A stretch of 64,000 nt of DNA from an uncultured Aquimarina sp. (GCA_947502885.1 CANNBP010000008.1:62001-126000); one strand, 5' to 3'; positions 1 to 9,735 are shown, numbered from the stretch's first letter. The notes: generated by a model not told the origin, from the sequence alone. Numbers and translations: made by a program.

Positions 1-182
1 ACAGTATGAGCTTGATAAAAAAGTAGTATAGTAATTATTCGAATAAATCTAAGGTTTTCAAAAAAAGAGGGCTTTTAAAAACTAAAGTTAATATGAAATG
101 TGATTTCAAAACTATAAACATTATTTTATATAAAAAACAAAGAATTACTGTTGTAAAAGAACTATATCAAAGGCAAATACAA

Positions 183-190
183 TAGTTTTG
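183..190 (+). promoter_or_regulatory. Bacteroidota-type -7 promoter box
   Basis: The sequence TAGTTTTG matches the Bacteroidota -7 consensus TAnnTTTG and lies 20 bases before the first ATG of the secreted-protein operon. No -33 element with good spacing is seen, so only one half of the promoter is supported. Confidence 0.4.
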
Positions 191-209
191 CAGCGCTAAA
201 ACATAGTAT

Positions 210-686
210 ATGATAAACAATTACATACCCTTAATACTTTTTTCTTTTGCGATCACATCAATGATCGCACAGGAGAATAGTATATCTTCTGGTGGCAATG
301 CAACTGGAACAAGCGGAACCTCAAGTTTTTCTGTTGGTCAAATTTTTTATATGACCACTCAAAATGCCAATGGTTCTTTGTCTGAAGGAGTGCAACAAGC
401 TTTTGAAATCGAAACCTTAAGTAATAATGACTTTGGTTTGACAAAATTAGAGGCAGTTGCATATCCAAACCCTACGATTAATAAACTAAATCTTTATTTG
501 GGGGATATTGAGATAAAAGATGCTAATTATGATATTCAAGATATTCATGGTAGGTTGATTATAAATAAGGTTGTTGATGGAAAATTGAATATAGTGGATA
601 TGGAATCCTTTTCGTCAGGAACGTATATTTTAACAGTGAAAAAAGATAATTATCCTTTAAAGACATTCAAAATCATAAAAAAATAA
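210..686 (+). CDS. Small secreted protein with T9SS type A sorting domain
   Basis: The 158-aa product begins with a signal peptide (hydrophobic residues about 5-20, cleavage after TSMIAQ). The last 75 residues form a type IX secretion sorting domain: YPNPT at about residues 86-90, a GTY-type strand, and a basic C-terminus ending IIKK. Such domains direct export through the outer membrane and are removed at the cell surface. The mature part before the domain is only about 60 residues, rich in Ser, Gly and Thr, with no enzyme motif. It is the first gene of a three-gene operon and ends 4 bases before the next start. The two following proteins have signal peptides but no clear sorting domain. Function beyond secretion is unknown. 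Confidence 0.85.
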   Translation: MINNYIPLILFSFAITSMIAQENSISSGGNATGTSGTSSFSVGQIFYMTTQNANGSLSEGVQQAFEIETLSNNDFGLTKLEAVAYPNPTINKLNLYLGDIEIKDANYDIQDIHGRLIINKVVDGKLNIVDMESFSSGTYILTVKKDNYPLKTFKIIKK

Positions 687-690
687 ACCA

Positions 691-2505
691 ATGAATAAAA
701 TAATTACTTTTTTGATGCTGATATTTACAATATGCATGATGGCTCAAAATTCTTCTTACAGAATTAACTATCAGGTTGTTGTGAGAAATGTAGATAATGC
801 CGTGGTTGCAAACGAAGATGTAGGTATAAAAATTACAATTTTGCAAACTTCGGAAACAGGAACAGCTGTGTATTCAGAAACTCAAACAGCAGCAACTAAT
901 ACTAATGGACTTGTAGATATACTTATAGGAGGAGCTGCTGGTTTTGATGAGATAAATTGGTCTATGGGGCCTTATTTTGCCAAAATTGAAATTGATCCAG
1001 AAGGGGGAGCGAATTATGCCTTGACTACGGTTAACCAACTTGTGAGTGTTCCTTATGCATTACATTCTGCAACCGCAGACGTTGCCGCAACTGCAGATTA
1101 TAATTCTTTGACAAATAAACCCACAACAATTACTGCGGATCAATCTGCTAAGATTGATTTTATAACGGTAACCTCGACAGTGAATTTAGATCAATTACAA
1201 ACGGATGTAATCGCTAACAACGCAAAAATCGGGTTTCCTGGCTTTGGAACCGTACAAGGTACTGCGTTAGAAGGAAATAATGTAATATGGAGAAAATCCG
1301 CTACAAATGATGTTTTTTACAATTTGGGTAATGTGGGTATAGGTGTTGACGAATCAAGTAATTTTAGTGGATCTAAATTACATGTGGGAGGACCAATTTT
1401 GTTTGAAGGAACTCCGGCGGCAACCGTTCCAGGAAGTTTATACTATGATAATACTGGTAGTGGAAGTTTTCATTACATAGATAATACAAACACTGATGTA
1501 ACAATCAATTCAGGAGGCGTTACCTATGCAGGTGGACTTTGGAGTATAGAGAACGGAGATGCAGTAATAAATAATGACGTTATTATCCAAAATAGTTTGG
1601 GTGTTGGGTTAGATGTATCACCAGGAATTGATTTTGGGTTTAATAATCTGATTTTATCAGAAAATAACCTTAGAATATTATTTGATGATAGCGATGATGT
1701 TTCAGGTACCCTACCCGCTAATGATTGGCAAATAGAAATTAATGAATCTGCAAATGGAGGGACCTCTCATTTTGCAATACTTGATGTTACAGGAGGAACT
1801 ACTCCCTTTAAAATTCTTGCAGGAGCGACAGAGAACTCTTTACATATTGCGGCTAACGGTAATGTTGGAATAGGTACAACAGTCCCAAGAAGTAAATTAG
1901 AAGTAGTTGGTGCTGTTAAAGCAGATTCTTTTGTTGGAGATGGTTCTGGAATTACAGGAATAGCAACCGGTACCGGTGGTATTGCTAATACTGGTGATAC
2001 GACTATTGCCGCAGATACAGATGCGAATAACGTTGGTGAAATTGCTTTTCAAACACAAAACACCACCCGTATGACAATTACTAATGATGGAAACGTAGGT
2101 ATAGGAATTACCACACCATCTGTAGGGCTAGAAGTTGCAGGAGATGCAAAGGTTGATAATTTAAACCTTAGCGGAAATGCAGCTGTACAAATGATTACAA
2201 TTGCACCAAATAGAGATACATCGGCAACACCTTTTGCTCCTGGGTATAATGTAGAGAATAAGAGCTTTATTTTATTAGATGGACAAGTGGTTTCAAGACT
2301 TAGAGCCTTTACAAATGGAATAGAAGGACAATTGGTTACACTTACTGCATTAACGTCTGCAATAACCATTGAACATGCTAGTGTACCACCAGGTCTAGGT
2401 AGTTTTGAATTACCCGGAAATGCAGATATTGTTTTACAAGCAAATGGAAGTGCCACATTTATCTTCGATGGAACGTTTTGGTATTGTGTAGGACTTAATA
2501 ACTAA
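691..2505 (+). CDS. Secreted repeat protein with tail-fibre-like motifs (first paralogue)
   Basis: The 604-aa protein has a signal peptide (cleavage near MMAQ). An N-terminal beta domain of about 120 residues carries the SYRINYQVVVRN and VSVPYALHSA patterns common in Bacteroidota surface proteins. From about residue 135 it contains a YNSLTNKPTTI motif, known from phage tail fibres. Two later repeats of the type NVGIGTTVPRSKLEVVG followed by DGSGITG begin near residues 391 and 466; these are typical of trimeric fibre stalks that often end in peptidase S74. No S74 chaperone domain or sorting domain is visible at the C-terminus. The next gene is a paralogue, so the pair arose by duplication. An adhesive or surface-fibre role is an inference. 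Confidence 0.75.
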   Translation: MNKIITFLMLIFTICMMAQNSSYRINYQVVVRNVDNAVVANEDVGIKITILQTSETGTAVYSETQTAATNTNGLVDILIGGAAGFDEINWSMGPYFAKIEIDPEGGANYALTTVNQLVSVPYALHSATADVAATADYNSLTNKPTTITADQSAKIDFITVTSTVNLDQLQTDVIANNAKIGFPGFGTVQGTALEGNNVIWRKSATNDVFYNLGNVGIGVDESSNFSGSKLHVGGPILFEGTPAATVPGSLYYDNTGSGSFHYIDNTNTDVTINSGGVTYAGGLWSIENGDAVINNDVIIQNSLGVGLDVSPGIDFGFNNLILSENNLRILFDDSDDVSGTLPANDWQIEINESANGGTSHFAILDVTGGTTPFKILAGATENSLHIAANGNVGIGTTVPRSKLEVVGAVKADSFVGDGSGITGIATGTGGIANTGDTTIAADTDANNVGEIAFQTQNTTRMTITNDGNVGIGITTPSVGLEVAGDAKVDNLNLSGNAAVQMITIAPNRDTSATPFAPGYNVENKSFILLDGQVVSRLRAFTNGIEGQLVTLTALTSAITIEHASVPPGLGSFELPGNADIVLQANGSATFIFDGTFWYCVGLNN

Positions 2506-2511
2506 TATAAG

Positions 2512-4296
2512 ATGAAAAAGTTATTTATAACCTTATTTTTGTTGCTTATAGCAACTTGTATATACGCACAAACTCCACAAAAATTTAGCTATCAAGCAAT
2601 CATACGAAGTGCATCTGGTACATTGGTTAAGTATACCGATGTATCCATACGTCTTAGTATTATCGAAGGCAGCACAACCGGAACTACAGTATATAGCGAA
2701 ACGCATAACCCAATTACAAATTATGCAGGCTCGGTAATTGTATTAGTGGGAGAAGGTAAAGTTCTTTCGGGATCTTTAAGCACTATAGACTGGGGAAGCA
2801 ATGTTTATTATATCAAAACCGAAACCGATCCTGCAGGTGGTACTGATTATGATATTGTAGGTACAACTCAATTATTTAGTACTTCGTTTGGATTAACAAG
2901 TGTAAAAACTGATTTGGCGCTAAGTGCAGACTATAATAATCTGACCAATAAACCCACAACGATAACTGAAGAACAAACTGATAAATTAGAGTATTTAAAT
3001 CCAACAACTTCAGTAAATCTGGATCAGATCACAACAGATGTAATGACTAATACAGCAAAGGTTTCGTTTCCCGATTTTGGAACTACATCAGGAACAGTAT
3101 TTGAAAATTTGTGGTCAAAGATTGGAGATCATGTATATAGAGACATAGGAAAAGTGGGTATTGGTTATACCGATGCAACTACCTTTGGCTCCGCAGTTTT
3201 AGGAGTTAAAAATGGAATTATTTTAAGTAATACGGCAGATGAAGTTGATAATATGACGACTCCGGGTTCTTTGTTTTATGAAGGTAGTGCCAAAGGATTT
3301 ATGTTTTATTATGACAATACCGGAGCATTAAAATCTTTAGGAACTGGTGATATAACTTTTAATACAAGAAATAATGTGTTTATTGAAGAATCAATTGTAA
3401 AGAATCGAATAGCGATTGGAGATGATGTACTACCAGGTATGGATTTTGGAGAAAATGATATGATTTTATCAGATGACACCCTTGGTATTTTCTTTAGAGA
3501 TACCAGTACTTCTTCAAGCTTTCCTCCTAATGATTGGTCGATACAAATTAATGATGTAATTGACAACGGTGAGAATTACTTTGCAGTAAATGATATTGAT
3601 GGTGCTAGAACTCCTTTTAGAATTATGGCGGGGGCTCCGGATAAATCGTTAGAAATTAATGCTAACGGAAGTATTAATATAGGGAATCTAGTTTCCACCG
3701 AAAAAATTGAAATAGCAGGTAATGTTGTTGCGACTTCTTTTGTTGGCAGTGGTAAAAACCTTACAAATCTTTTAGGAGTAGGTACGGCCAACACTTCAAA
3801 TATAGGAAGTACTACTATTGGAGCAGATACTGATGAAGATACAAATGGTCGCATTCTTTTTGAAACCAGACAAACCACTAAAATCAAGATCGAGAATGAC
3901 GGTTCTATTAATAATGGCACTACCGATCCTTCGAACCTTTTAAGTATCAATGGAGATGCAGCGTTTACTACTTTGACTGCTCAAAAACTCTCTGTAAGTG
4001 GAGCTATTCAAAAACCTGTGGTTACCGAAACAACCCTTTCTTTTATTGCCAATTATGATGTAACCGGTAAATCTGTTATATTGATGAATAATGGTGGGAA
4101 CATATTTTTAAACTTTTTAGGAGGGGTAACGGGTCAAAAAATACATTTGATAAATATTCATCCTTCTAGTACAGTAAGTATTTCTATAGGAGGACTTATT
4201 TCTCCTAATGCTCATATACTAGGACAAAACGAAAGCGTTACTATGATTTATAATGGTTCTGCTTGGGTTGTTACTGATTTTGTGGCTGTCCCTTAG
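2512..4296 (+). CDS. Secreted repeat protein with tail-fibre-like motifs (second paralogue)
   Basis: The 594-aa protein is a paralogue of the preceding gene product, sharing its order of parts: signal peptide (cleavage near IYAQ), N-terminal FSYQAIIRSASG domain, YNNLTNKPTTIT motif, the NLDQITTDVMTNTAKVSFPDFG-like segment in both, and later degenerate fibre repeats (SINIGN, KIEIAGNVVATSFVGSG). It starts 6 bases after the upstream stop, so the three genes are probably one transcript, closed by the hairpin at 4319-4354. There is no catalytic motif and no obvious T9SS tail. It is probably an extracellular fibrous or adhesive protein; the exact role and export route are unknown. Confidence 0.72.
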   Translation: MKKLFITLFLLLIATCIYAQTPQKFSYQAIIRSASGTLVKYTDVSIRLSIIEGSTTGTTVYSETHNPITNYAGSVIVLVGEGKVLSGSLSTIDWGSNVYYIKTETDPAGGTDYDIVGTTQLFSTSFGLTSVKTDLALSADYNNLTNKPTTITEEQTDKLEYLNPTTSVNLDQITTDVMTNTAKVSFPDFGTTSGTVFENLWSKIGDHVYRDIGKVGIGYTDATTFGSAVLGVKNGIILSNTADEVDNMTTPGSLFYEGSAKGFMFYYDNTGALKSLGTGDITFNTRNNVFIEESIVKNRIAIGDDVLPGMDFGENDMILSDDTLGIFFRDTSTSSSFPPNDWSIQINDVIDNGENYFAVNDIDGARTPFRIMAGAPDKSLEINANGSINIGNLVSTEKIEIAGNVVATSFVGSGKNLTNLLGVGTANTSNIGSTTIGADTDEDTNGRILFETRQTTKIKIENDGSINNGTTDPSNLLSINGDAAFTTLTAQKLSVSGAIQKPVVTETTLSFIANYDVTGKSVILMNNGGNIFLNFLGGVTGQKIHLINIHPSSTVSISIGGLISPNAHILGQNESVTMIYNGSAWVVTDFVAVP

Positions 4297-4318
4297 AAAT
4301 GGAATTGAATTTCAACTA

Positions 4319-4354
4319 AAAAAACATTATTCTCTTTAACAAATAATGTTTTTT
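4319..4354 (+). terminator. Terminator of the secreted-protein operon
   Basis: A perfect 13-bp inverted repeat (AAAAAACATTATT / AATAATGTTTTTT) with a 10-base loop starts 22 bases after the last stop codon. The T-rich right arm acts as the U-tract. Confidence 0.75.
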
Positions 4355-4405
4355 CATCTTTTAATTTGTCATTATTTATCAATGTATTTTATGATAAAGA
4401 ATAAA

Positions 4406-4431
4406 AATGCCAGGCTCAAAAGCCTGGCATT
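4406..4431 (-). terminator. Terminator of the DUF4494 gene
   Basis: A perfect 11-bp GC-rich stem (AATGCCAGGCT / AGCCTGGCATT) with a 4-base loop is followed on the minus strand by TTTTATTC. It lies about 80 bases past the stop codon of the minus-strand gene. Confidence 0.75.
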
Positions 4432-4513
4432 AATCGTAAATATTTAAAATATTACTTCACCAAAATATTCTTTTTTTGAAAAAAATACGATTATGGCATA
4501 GTTTATTCTCTTA

Positions 4514-5164
4514 CTATTGTATTTCTTCGTTTGTCAATTTATCTTGTTCTGTTATTTCACTTTCTTCGAATGTTTCAGTTTCAATTTCATTAAAACCTTC
4601 TTCTTGATCTATAACCTCTTCTTCTACTTCTTGGGTAACTGTGGTTTCTTCAAGAATTGTTTCTTCATCTACTGATTTTTCTTCTGAAGTATTTATTTTT
4701 AAAGCTTTAAACTTATCTAATTGTTCTTCTTCTCCCGTAAAATAAGGAAAAACATCCATTATCGGAGATTCGGCAATAGCAGGTATCGTATAATCTCCTG
4801 TTGTACCATGCATGGCTGTATTAGTATTATCAAAAGCTTCTTTTACATCATTTGCTTGTACTAATAAATACATATTAGTTTTTCGTTCTTTACCGCTCTC
4901 CTCATCATACGCGATTAAGGATACTTTTGATTTAAACCATCGATCCGAATTCTCAACAGGATGTATCTCTGCATAATTCGCAACTTTTATATTTGTGATC
5001 TTAAACTCTTCACTAATATATGCCGACATTTCTTCATTAATTCTAGTTTCAGCCTCTGTATAAGAGATAGCGTCTACTAGATAAGGCTCTGTAGTCACTT
5101 TTTGTACTCCAGACTCATTTATTTTTCTGTACTTTACTTTGCATTCGTACCAAGTTGCGCTCAT
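4514..5164 (-). CDS. DUF4494 domain protein
   Basis: The 216-aa product matches the DUF4494 family found widely in Bacteroidota. The N-terminus (WYECKVKYRKINESG, then PYLVDAISYTEAETRI) is characteristic, and the conserved domain covers about the first 155 residues. There is no signal peptide or membrane segment, so it is presumably cytoplasmic. Residues 160-216 form a very acidic, Glu-rich, low-complexity tail that is longer than the core family needs. The family has no established function. The gene appears to be single, with its own terminator downstream and 144 bases between its start and the next minus-strand gene. Confidence 0.8.
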   Translation of the reverse strand: MSATWYECKVKYRKINESGVQKVTTEPYLVDAISYTEAETRINEEMSAYISEEFKITNIKVANYAEIHPVENSDRWFKSKVSLIAYDEESGKERKTNMYLLVQANDVKEAFDNTNTAMHGTTGDYTIPAIAESPIMDVFPYFTGEEEQLDKFKALKINTSEEKSVDEETILEETTVTQEVEEEVIDQEEGFNEIETETFEESEITEQDKLTNEEIQ

Positions 5165-5308
5165 AATTCTTTTTTAGGATGCCAAATATAAATTTTAAAA
5201 GAAATTCTGAGCATTAAAAATGGGAATAGATATTCACAAATTTTGAGCAACCTATAAATTTGGTTTCATTTCATATGAGATCATTAACTATAACTCCTCT
5301 TTTTTTAC

Positions 5309-5743
5309 TTATTTTAATTGTTTGGCAGTTGTATTTTGTGTTTCGGTTATGGCATCTGATGGTATTGCTTTTTTCTTCCTCTTTTTCGAATTAAAATTTA
5401 TAGGAATTGATATTGCGGCTTGAAATGCTAATCCTCCTACAGCATTTGCTCCCATATCACTCCATGATGCATGACTATTTGATGATGCACTATCGATAAC
5501 TTCTTTAATCGAACCTATGAGCATGGTCGTTGAGAGTGATATTAATCTCTTTTTAAGTTCTGGAAATTCTTTATATTTATTATGAACAGATAAAAAGGTA
5601 TAGGTTACGGTACTGATACCAAAAGAGCCTACACTATGCTTTATTTTATCATTTTGCCAAAAATCGGTACTTGTTATGTTTTGCGCTGTTACGTTAATAC
5701 TTATTACTAATGCAATAAAAAATAGTTCTCTTCTCATCATCAA
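5309..5743 (-). CDS. Exported DUF2279/YfiM-like protein
   Basis: The 144-aa protein has an N-terminal signal (RRELFFIALVISINVTAQ). Its core contains DKIKHSVGSFGISTVTYT, two hydrophobic segments, and SHASWSDMGANAVGG. The order (DK-H near the N-terminus, then a KE-D helix, then D-x-x-AN-x-x-G) resembles the YfiM/DUF2279 group of small envelope proteins. The start could be any of three consecutive Met codons. The C-terminus is basic (KKRKKK). Function is unknown; an envelope location is supported by the signal and hydrophobic segments. Confidence 0.65.
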   Translation of the reverse strand: MMMRRELFFIALVISINVTAQNITSTDFWQNDKIKHSVGSFGISTVTYTFLSVHNKYKEFPELKKRLISLSTTMLIGSIKEVIDSASSNSHASWSDMGANAVGGLAFQAAISIPINFNSKKRKKKAIPSDAITETQNTTAKQLK

Positions 5744-6117
5744 GGGCTTTAAGAATATTGTTATGGTTAAACAGTAATTTTTATACTGTCTTTGTGTCGA
5801 AAGTACTTCTTGAAGCTTTGTTTTTGAGATGAAATTCGTTGAAATGCGTTTTTGTATCGGTGAATGGTTGTTTTTTTACTTTGAATGAGTATGCGGTTGT
5901 AGAGGTTTATTGTTTAAAATTCTGATTATGCGATACTTGTGTTGTTTAAAGATGTAGGGAATATGTGCTTTATGTAAATTAAAAAGGTTTGTTTCAAGCG
6001 TAGAAATGAAATGTCAATCACCTATCAAGTAACTACCTAAAACGAACAATACCCGCTTATCATTCTTAATAGATATGATAAACAGGTATTTAATATAAAG
6101 TTATTTGAAAGATAAAA
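5744..6117. other. Intergenic stretch with one hairpin
   Basis: No credible gene is seen in these 374 bases. The only structure is an imperfect 16-bp inverted repeat at 6048-6063 and 6075-6090, just past the patatin stop codon. It may end the minus-strand operon, although its U-tract is poor. The rest is AT-rich sequence with no recognised motif and contains the promoter region of the gene ending at 5743. Confidence 0.5.
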
Positions 6118-7008
6118 TTATGAAGGATTGCTGGCGAAAGAGTGTTTGCTTAAAAACGCTTCAGTTGCTGATTTTCCAGAATTGTACAGCTTGTCTTTTT
6201 CGGATTCTGTAAGATTAAAATTAGTCGCAGAGATACCAAAATCATTAATATTGATTGTTCGATTTTCTTCAGAAGGATCTTTTTCAAAATCTATTTTTTG
6301 TACATCAAGCAGCATCCCAAAGGTGGCTTTTACATATTTGAGTATGTGATCATATTCTAAATCATTATTGGTTGGGGTTTGTCCTGTATATCCAAAATGA
6401 AACCCTATTGTTTTGGGATTGGAGCCATCTGTATCAAAAGCCGTAATAGGATAATTGTAAGTTAATCCTCCGTCTACATAAATATGGTCATTAGGTATTT
6501 TGTTTGTAAATGACCAAGCTTGAAAAAATAAAGGAATAGACATAGAGGCTCTAATAGCCTCGGCAACAATTGTAGTAGGTGTTTTATCAAAAGAGAATTC
6601 ACGAGCTATTTGCATATTTAAATCAGACGAAAAAACTCTTAAATCTTTACCTCCGCTGTTTTTTAGGTCTTCAAATGTAGCTTCTTTATCAAACCCTTTA
6701 TTTTCGATAAAAGATTGAATAAATTGTAATAAAAACTCTCCTTTATACAAACCATAATGTGTAGCGATTCTAAGAGGGTTCCAGTGATCTTCAAAATCTT
6801 TAAAGTTGGTTGCATTTACTACTTTGGTAATTTCTTGGGCGTCATAATTAAGGCTTACCAATGCAGCTGTAATGGCTCCTGCCGAGGTTCCTGCAACTCG
6901 TTTAATATTTTTAAGAATGTTCTTTTTCTCTAATACTTCGACAGCTCCAGCATAAGCTATTCCTCTTACTCCACCTCCTTCAAAAACAAGATTTTCTATA
7001 GTAGTCAT
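6118..7008 (-). CDS. Patatin-like phospholipase
   Basis: The 296-aa protein is a patatin-family lipid acyl hydrolase. Visible family motifs are the oxyanion-hole glycines GGGVRGIAYAG (residues 11-21), the nucleophile elbow GTSAG with Ser42, the segment SMSIPLFFQ, and the catalytic DGG with Asp179, so the Ser-Asp dyad is complete. There is no signal peptide, so it probably acts in the cytoplasm or on the inner membrane face. It starts 5 bases after the DyP peroxidase stop and is the last gene of the P450/peroxidase operon. In that setting it might release fatty acids for oxidation by the partner haem enzymes; this is an inference. The substrate is unknown. Confidence 0.88.
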   Translation of the reverse strand: MTTIENLVFEGGGVRGIAYAGAVEVLEKKNILKNIKRVAGTSAGAITAALVSLNYDAQEITKVVNATNFKDFEDHWNPLRIATHYGLYKGEFLLQFIQSFIENKGFDKEATFEDLKNSGGKDLRVFSSDLNMQIAREFSFDKTPTTIVAEAIRASMSIPLFFQAWSFTNKIPNDHIYVDGGLTYNYPITAFDTDGSNPKTIGFHFGYTGQTPTNNDLEYDHILKYVKATFGMLLDVQKIDFEKDPSEENRTININDFGISATNFNLTESEKDKLYNSGKSATEAFLSKHSFASNPS

Positions 7009-7013
7009 AATAG

Positions 7014-8441
7014 TTAAATTGTAGTTAGATAGTTAATAACCGATATCGATGGAAAGAAAAAATATTCACCACCTCTAATGGTAACAAAACGTTTCCAGTT
7101 GTCTAGATACTGGTTTACAGGTTCTGCTTGTATGGTAAATTGCCCCTTTTCATTATTTGGATCACCTTCTGGTGGAACACCTATGATAATATCAATATCA
7201 TTGCTAAGATGTCGTGGTTGATTGTTATTGGCCCAGGCATGTTGTATAAACTCGAATTGAAGTTCTAAATTGGCATTAAAACATATAAAGTGAAGCCCTA
7301 TTTCATCTTTGTCATTACTATTTGAAGCCGGTATTTCGTATGTTCTTCCTCTTCTAATAATACGATGACGATTGGTAATTTTTAAAGATTGCTTTTTGTT
7401 ATACCACCGAAATGCATCTCTTGGATTGTTTCTTCTTAAGTGAGATCCAAATGGGCAACGTAAACCATCAGGATCTTTATCTGCATACCCAAAATCATCG
7501 TTGTCTAAACTACCCCCTGGATCTTTATCAGGAAAATTAACCAATGACGCTCCGCTTGGCCAGCGTCCAATACATTTTGAAGCTAATTTTATTTTAGCTT
7601 CTTCGTTTGTAGAACCATCTTTGTTTTTTGTTTTACTATCCATATACTCCCAAAAATCATCTACATGCTGTTCCATTTGTCTAAATACCATAAAACTCCC
7701 ATTGTGCCCAAGATCTTTTTTGCCAGAACCCGCGGCATCATTCTTAAGTAAGGTGCTATTACCTTGGTTAGTTTCTAATAGAGGAGAATAAGGAAATTGA
7801 TCATGTTCATTTTTATAACCCATTAGAAATTCACCGGTCTCGACTAAATCATTTTCTGGACCAGGTCGTCCACTACCCTTAATAACCGGTTCTGAAATGC
7901 CATCATGAAAACCGAAAGGTTCTTTATTATCTGGCCGTAGATACCCTTTCATTTCTTTTATGATAGTTATTCCTCCGTTTCTAGATAATCGTTCTTTCTC
8001 TTTTTCTATGAATGTTGCCATTGTCTCCTTGTCTTTTGTATGAAGGATAAGAACAGCATGAAGTTTTTTAGAGTTAGTTTTTCCTCCCCATCTCCATTTG
8101 CTAGGATCATTTTCTCCATAATCTCCTAAAATCCTACTTCTGTCTTCAGTTGCAACACCTTCTTTAAATGGTACAGGAAAATTATCAAGGTTTTTTTGAT
8201 CCATTCCTAATGCTTTCAACCCTTCTGGGGTAAAAGCTAAATGCAATGTTTTTTCTGAATGACTAGATATGTCTGCAGAATCAATTAATGGTAGTATGTT
8301 TTGCATCCATGTTTTGGCGTCTTTGTGATTGTTTACTTCTAGTAGAAAATAAGCAGTCTCTAACAGTTTTCCATATCCACGAATTACCATTCCTTGAATA
8401 TCATTTAAGTCTAATGTCTTTGGATTGCTAATTATTGCCAT
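7014..8441 (-). CDS. DyP-type haem peroxidase
   Basis: The 475-aa product is a dye-decolourising peroxidase. The signature GFHDG is at residues 177-181 with catalytic Asp180. The proximal haem ligand is in GSHLRRNNPRD (His334), followed by an Arg-rich RIIRRGRTYE segment and GLHFICFNANLELQFEFIQ near the C-terminus. At 475 residues it is long, like the class of DyPs found beside P450 and lipase genes rather than the short encapsulated type. No Tat or Sec signal is seen. It lies between the membrane protein and patatin genes with gaps of 25 and 5 bases. The oxidised substrate is unknown; a lipid-derived one is only a guess from context. Confidence 0.9.
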   Translation of the reverse strand: MAIISNPKTLDLNDIQGMVIRGYGKLLETAYFLLEVNNHKDAKTWMQNILPLIDSADISSHSEKTLHLAFTPEGLKALGMDQKNLDNFPVPFKEGVATEDRSRILGDYGENDPSKWRWGGKTNSKKLHAVLILHTKDKETMATFIEKEKERLSRNGGITIIKEMKGYLRPDNKEPFGFHDGISEPVIKGSGRPGPENDLVETGEFLMGYKNEHDQFPYSPLLETNQGNSTLLKNDAAGSGKKDLGHNGSFMVFRQMEQHVDDFWEYMDSKTKNKDGSTNEEAKIKLASKCIGRWPSGASLVNFPDKDPGGSLDNDDFGYADKDPDGLRCPFGSHLRRNNPRDAFRWYNKKQSLKITNRHRIIRRGRTYEIPASNSNDKDEIGLHFICFNANLELQFEFIQHAWANNNQPRHLSNDIDIIIGVPPEGDPNNEKGQFTIQAEPVNQYLDNWKRFVTIRGGEYFFFPSISVINYLTTI

Positions 8442-8466
8442 TTGTAATGTTTCTTTTTAGTTATAC

Positions 8467-9711
8467 TTATATTCTACTTAGCATTGTTTTTATTTGAGCA
8501 TTATTTAACTCTCCTGAATTAAATAATTCTACCCTAAGTTTGGACTTATCAATTATCTGCTGAAGCCCGTACCATGGATATGCAGAATACCATATTGGTG
8601 TTGGAACTTGCGTTAAACGACCCCATCCCATAAATTCTAAAATTTTATAGGACCCTCCTCCAAACATGAAAAATGTTTTCGGATATCCCTTGGCTGCACC
8701 ATAAATAGCATTTAATCCCCAGCCATTGTTGTCGACAAAATCGCCTAAGTATTCTGCAAAACTTCCATCAAAATTGCTAAAGAAAACAAACCGATTGCCT
8801 CCGTCGATAAGAATCCAGCGTGCAAAATGAATGGTTGGAGTTCCCATTAACTGCCCTTCTACAAACCATGTTCGTGCTGCATAACTTGTGGCCCATAAGA
8901 AGAATTTTAAACCGATTTTTCGTAAACCTCCTTTAGTTTCAAAAACTTGAGAAAGTTGATTTTGATAGATAATATCTTCTTGGTTTTTTAAAACAGCTAA
9001 ATGATCTAATGGGATTTGATTTTGTGTTTTACCAAAGGGTTTTGAACTAAGCTCATAAAAGAAGTGAATTAGTACAATAAAAATCAATAATAAAGGGAGA
9101 ATTAAGATAAGGATCAAGACTAATAAAATGGATTTGAAATATTGTTTCTTTGGTAAACTGTATTTTTTTTGAGCCCAATCCCATTGAGGGTCATTTGAGA
9201 AATGATTTTTAATCGCGGTGTAGGCTTCTTTTTTTGAAGACCAATCTGTGCCATTTACTTTTGTAAAATCTCTTATAGCACCGTGTAATTTTGCTTCTTG
9301 ATGTATTTGTTGAACACTTCTATTGGGTGCACCTACATAAAAACCGGGCGTTTTTATTACATGCCTTTTTAAATAAAATAAACGGCTCACATCATCTCTT
9401 GACGATTCATTTGGATACCCTTCACAGTATGAAAAAATTTGATCTAATTCATTGGCAAGAGTTTTAACCAAGTCTGCTAAATGTTCTTTTTCGGTACCGT
9501 CTATATTTGCAGCATATATTAAGCTTGCCTTAAAATCTTGTGTTTTAGGTGCAATTATCCATCTAGCAAAATGTACAGAAGGAAGTTTTTCAAAAGAAAA
9601 AAAACTATTTTCAGTTGATGGATTACCACCTGTGTTTAACAATTTTGTAATGGCTTGTATTTGATTTGGTATGATAGGAATTTGTAACGAAACTGCGTTT
9701 TGCCTTGTCAT
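8467..9711 (-). CDS. Membrane protein with two copies of an HFARW-type domain
   Basis: The 414-aa protein has an internal duplication. The first copy (about residues 48-140) carries VHFARWIIAPK and LIYAANIDGTEKEHLADL. The second (about 295-370) carries IHFARWILIDGG, FVFFSNFDGSFAEYLGDF and AAKGYPKTFF. A hydrophobic segment at about residues 193-219 is the only likely membrane anchor and separates the copies. The HFARW/NFDG pattern recurs in uncharacterised proteins beside peroxidase and oxygenase genes, but I cannot name an activity. It sits between the P450 fusion and the DyP peroxidase in one operon, so it probably serves the same pathway. Confidence 0.65.
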   Translation of the reverse strand: MTRQNAVSLQIPIIPNQIQAITKLLNTGGNPSTENSFFSFEKLPSVHFARWIIAPKTQDFKASLIYAANIDGTEKEHLADLVKTLANELDQIFSYCEGYPNESSRDDVSRLFYLKRHVIKTPGFYVGAPNRSVQQIHQEAKLHGAIRDFTKVNGTDWSSKKEAYTAIKNHFSNDPQWDWAQKKYSLPKKQYFKSILLVLILILILPLLLIFIVLIHFFYELSSKPFGKTQNQIPLDHLAVLKNQEDIIYQNQLSQVFETKGGLRKIGLKFFLWATSYAARTWFVEGQLMGTPTIHFARWILIDGGNRFVFFSNFDGSFAEYLGDFVDNNGWGLNAIYGAAKGYPKTFFMFGGGSYKILEFMGWGRLTQVPTPIWYSAYPWYGLQQIIDKSKLRVELFNSGELNNAQIKTMLSRI

Positions 9712-9735
9712 ATGGTATTTTTTAAGATGATTAAT

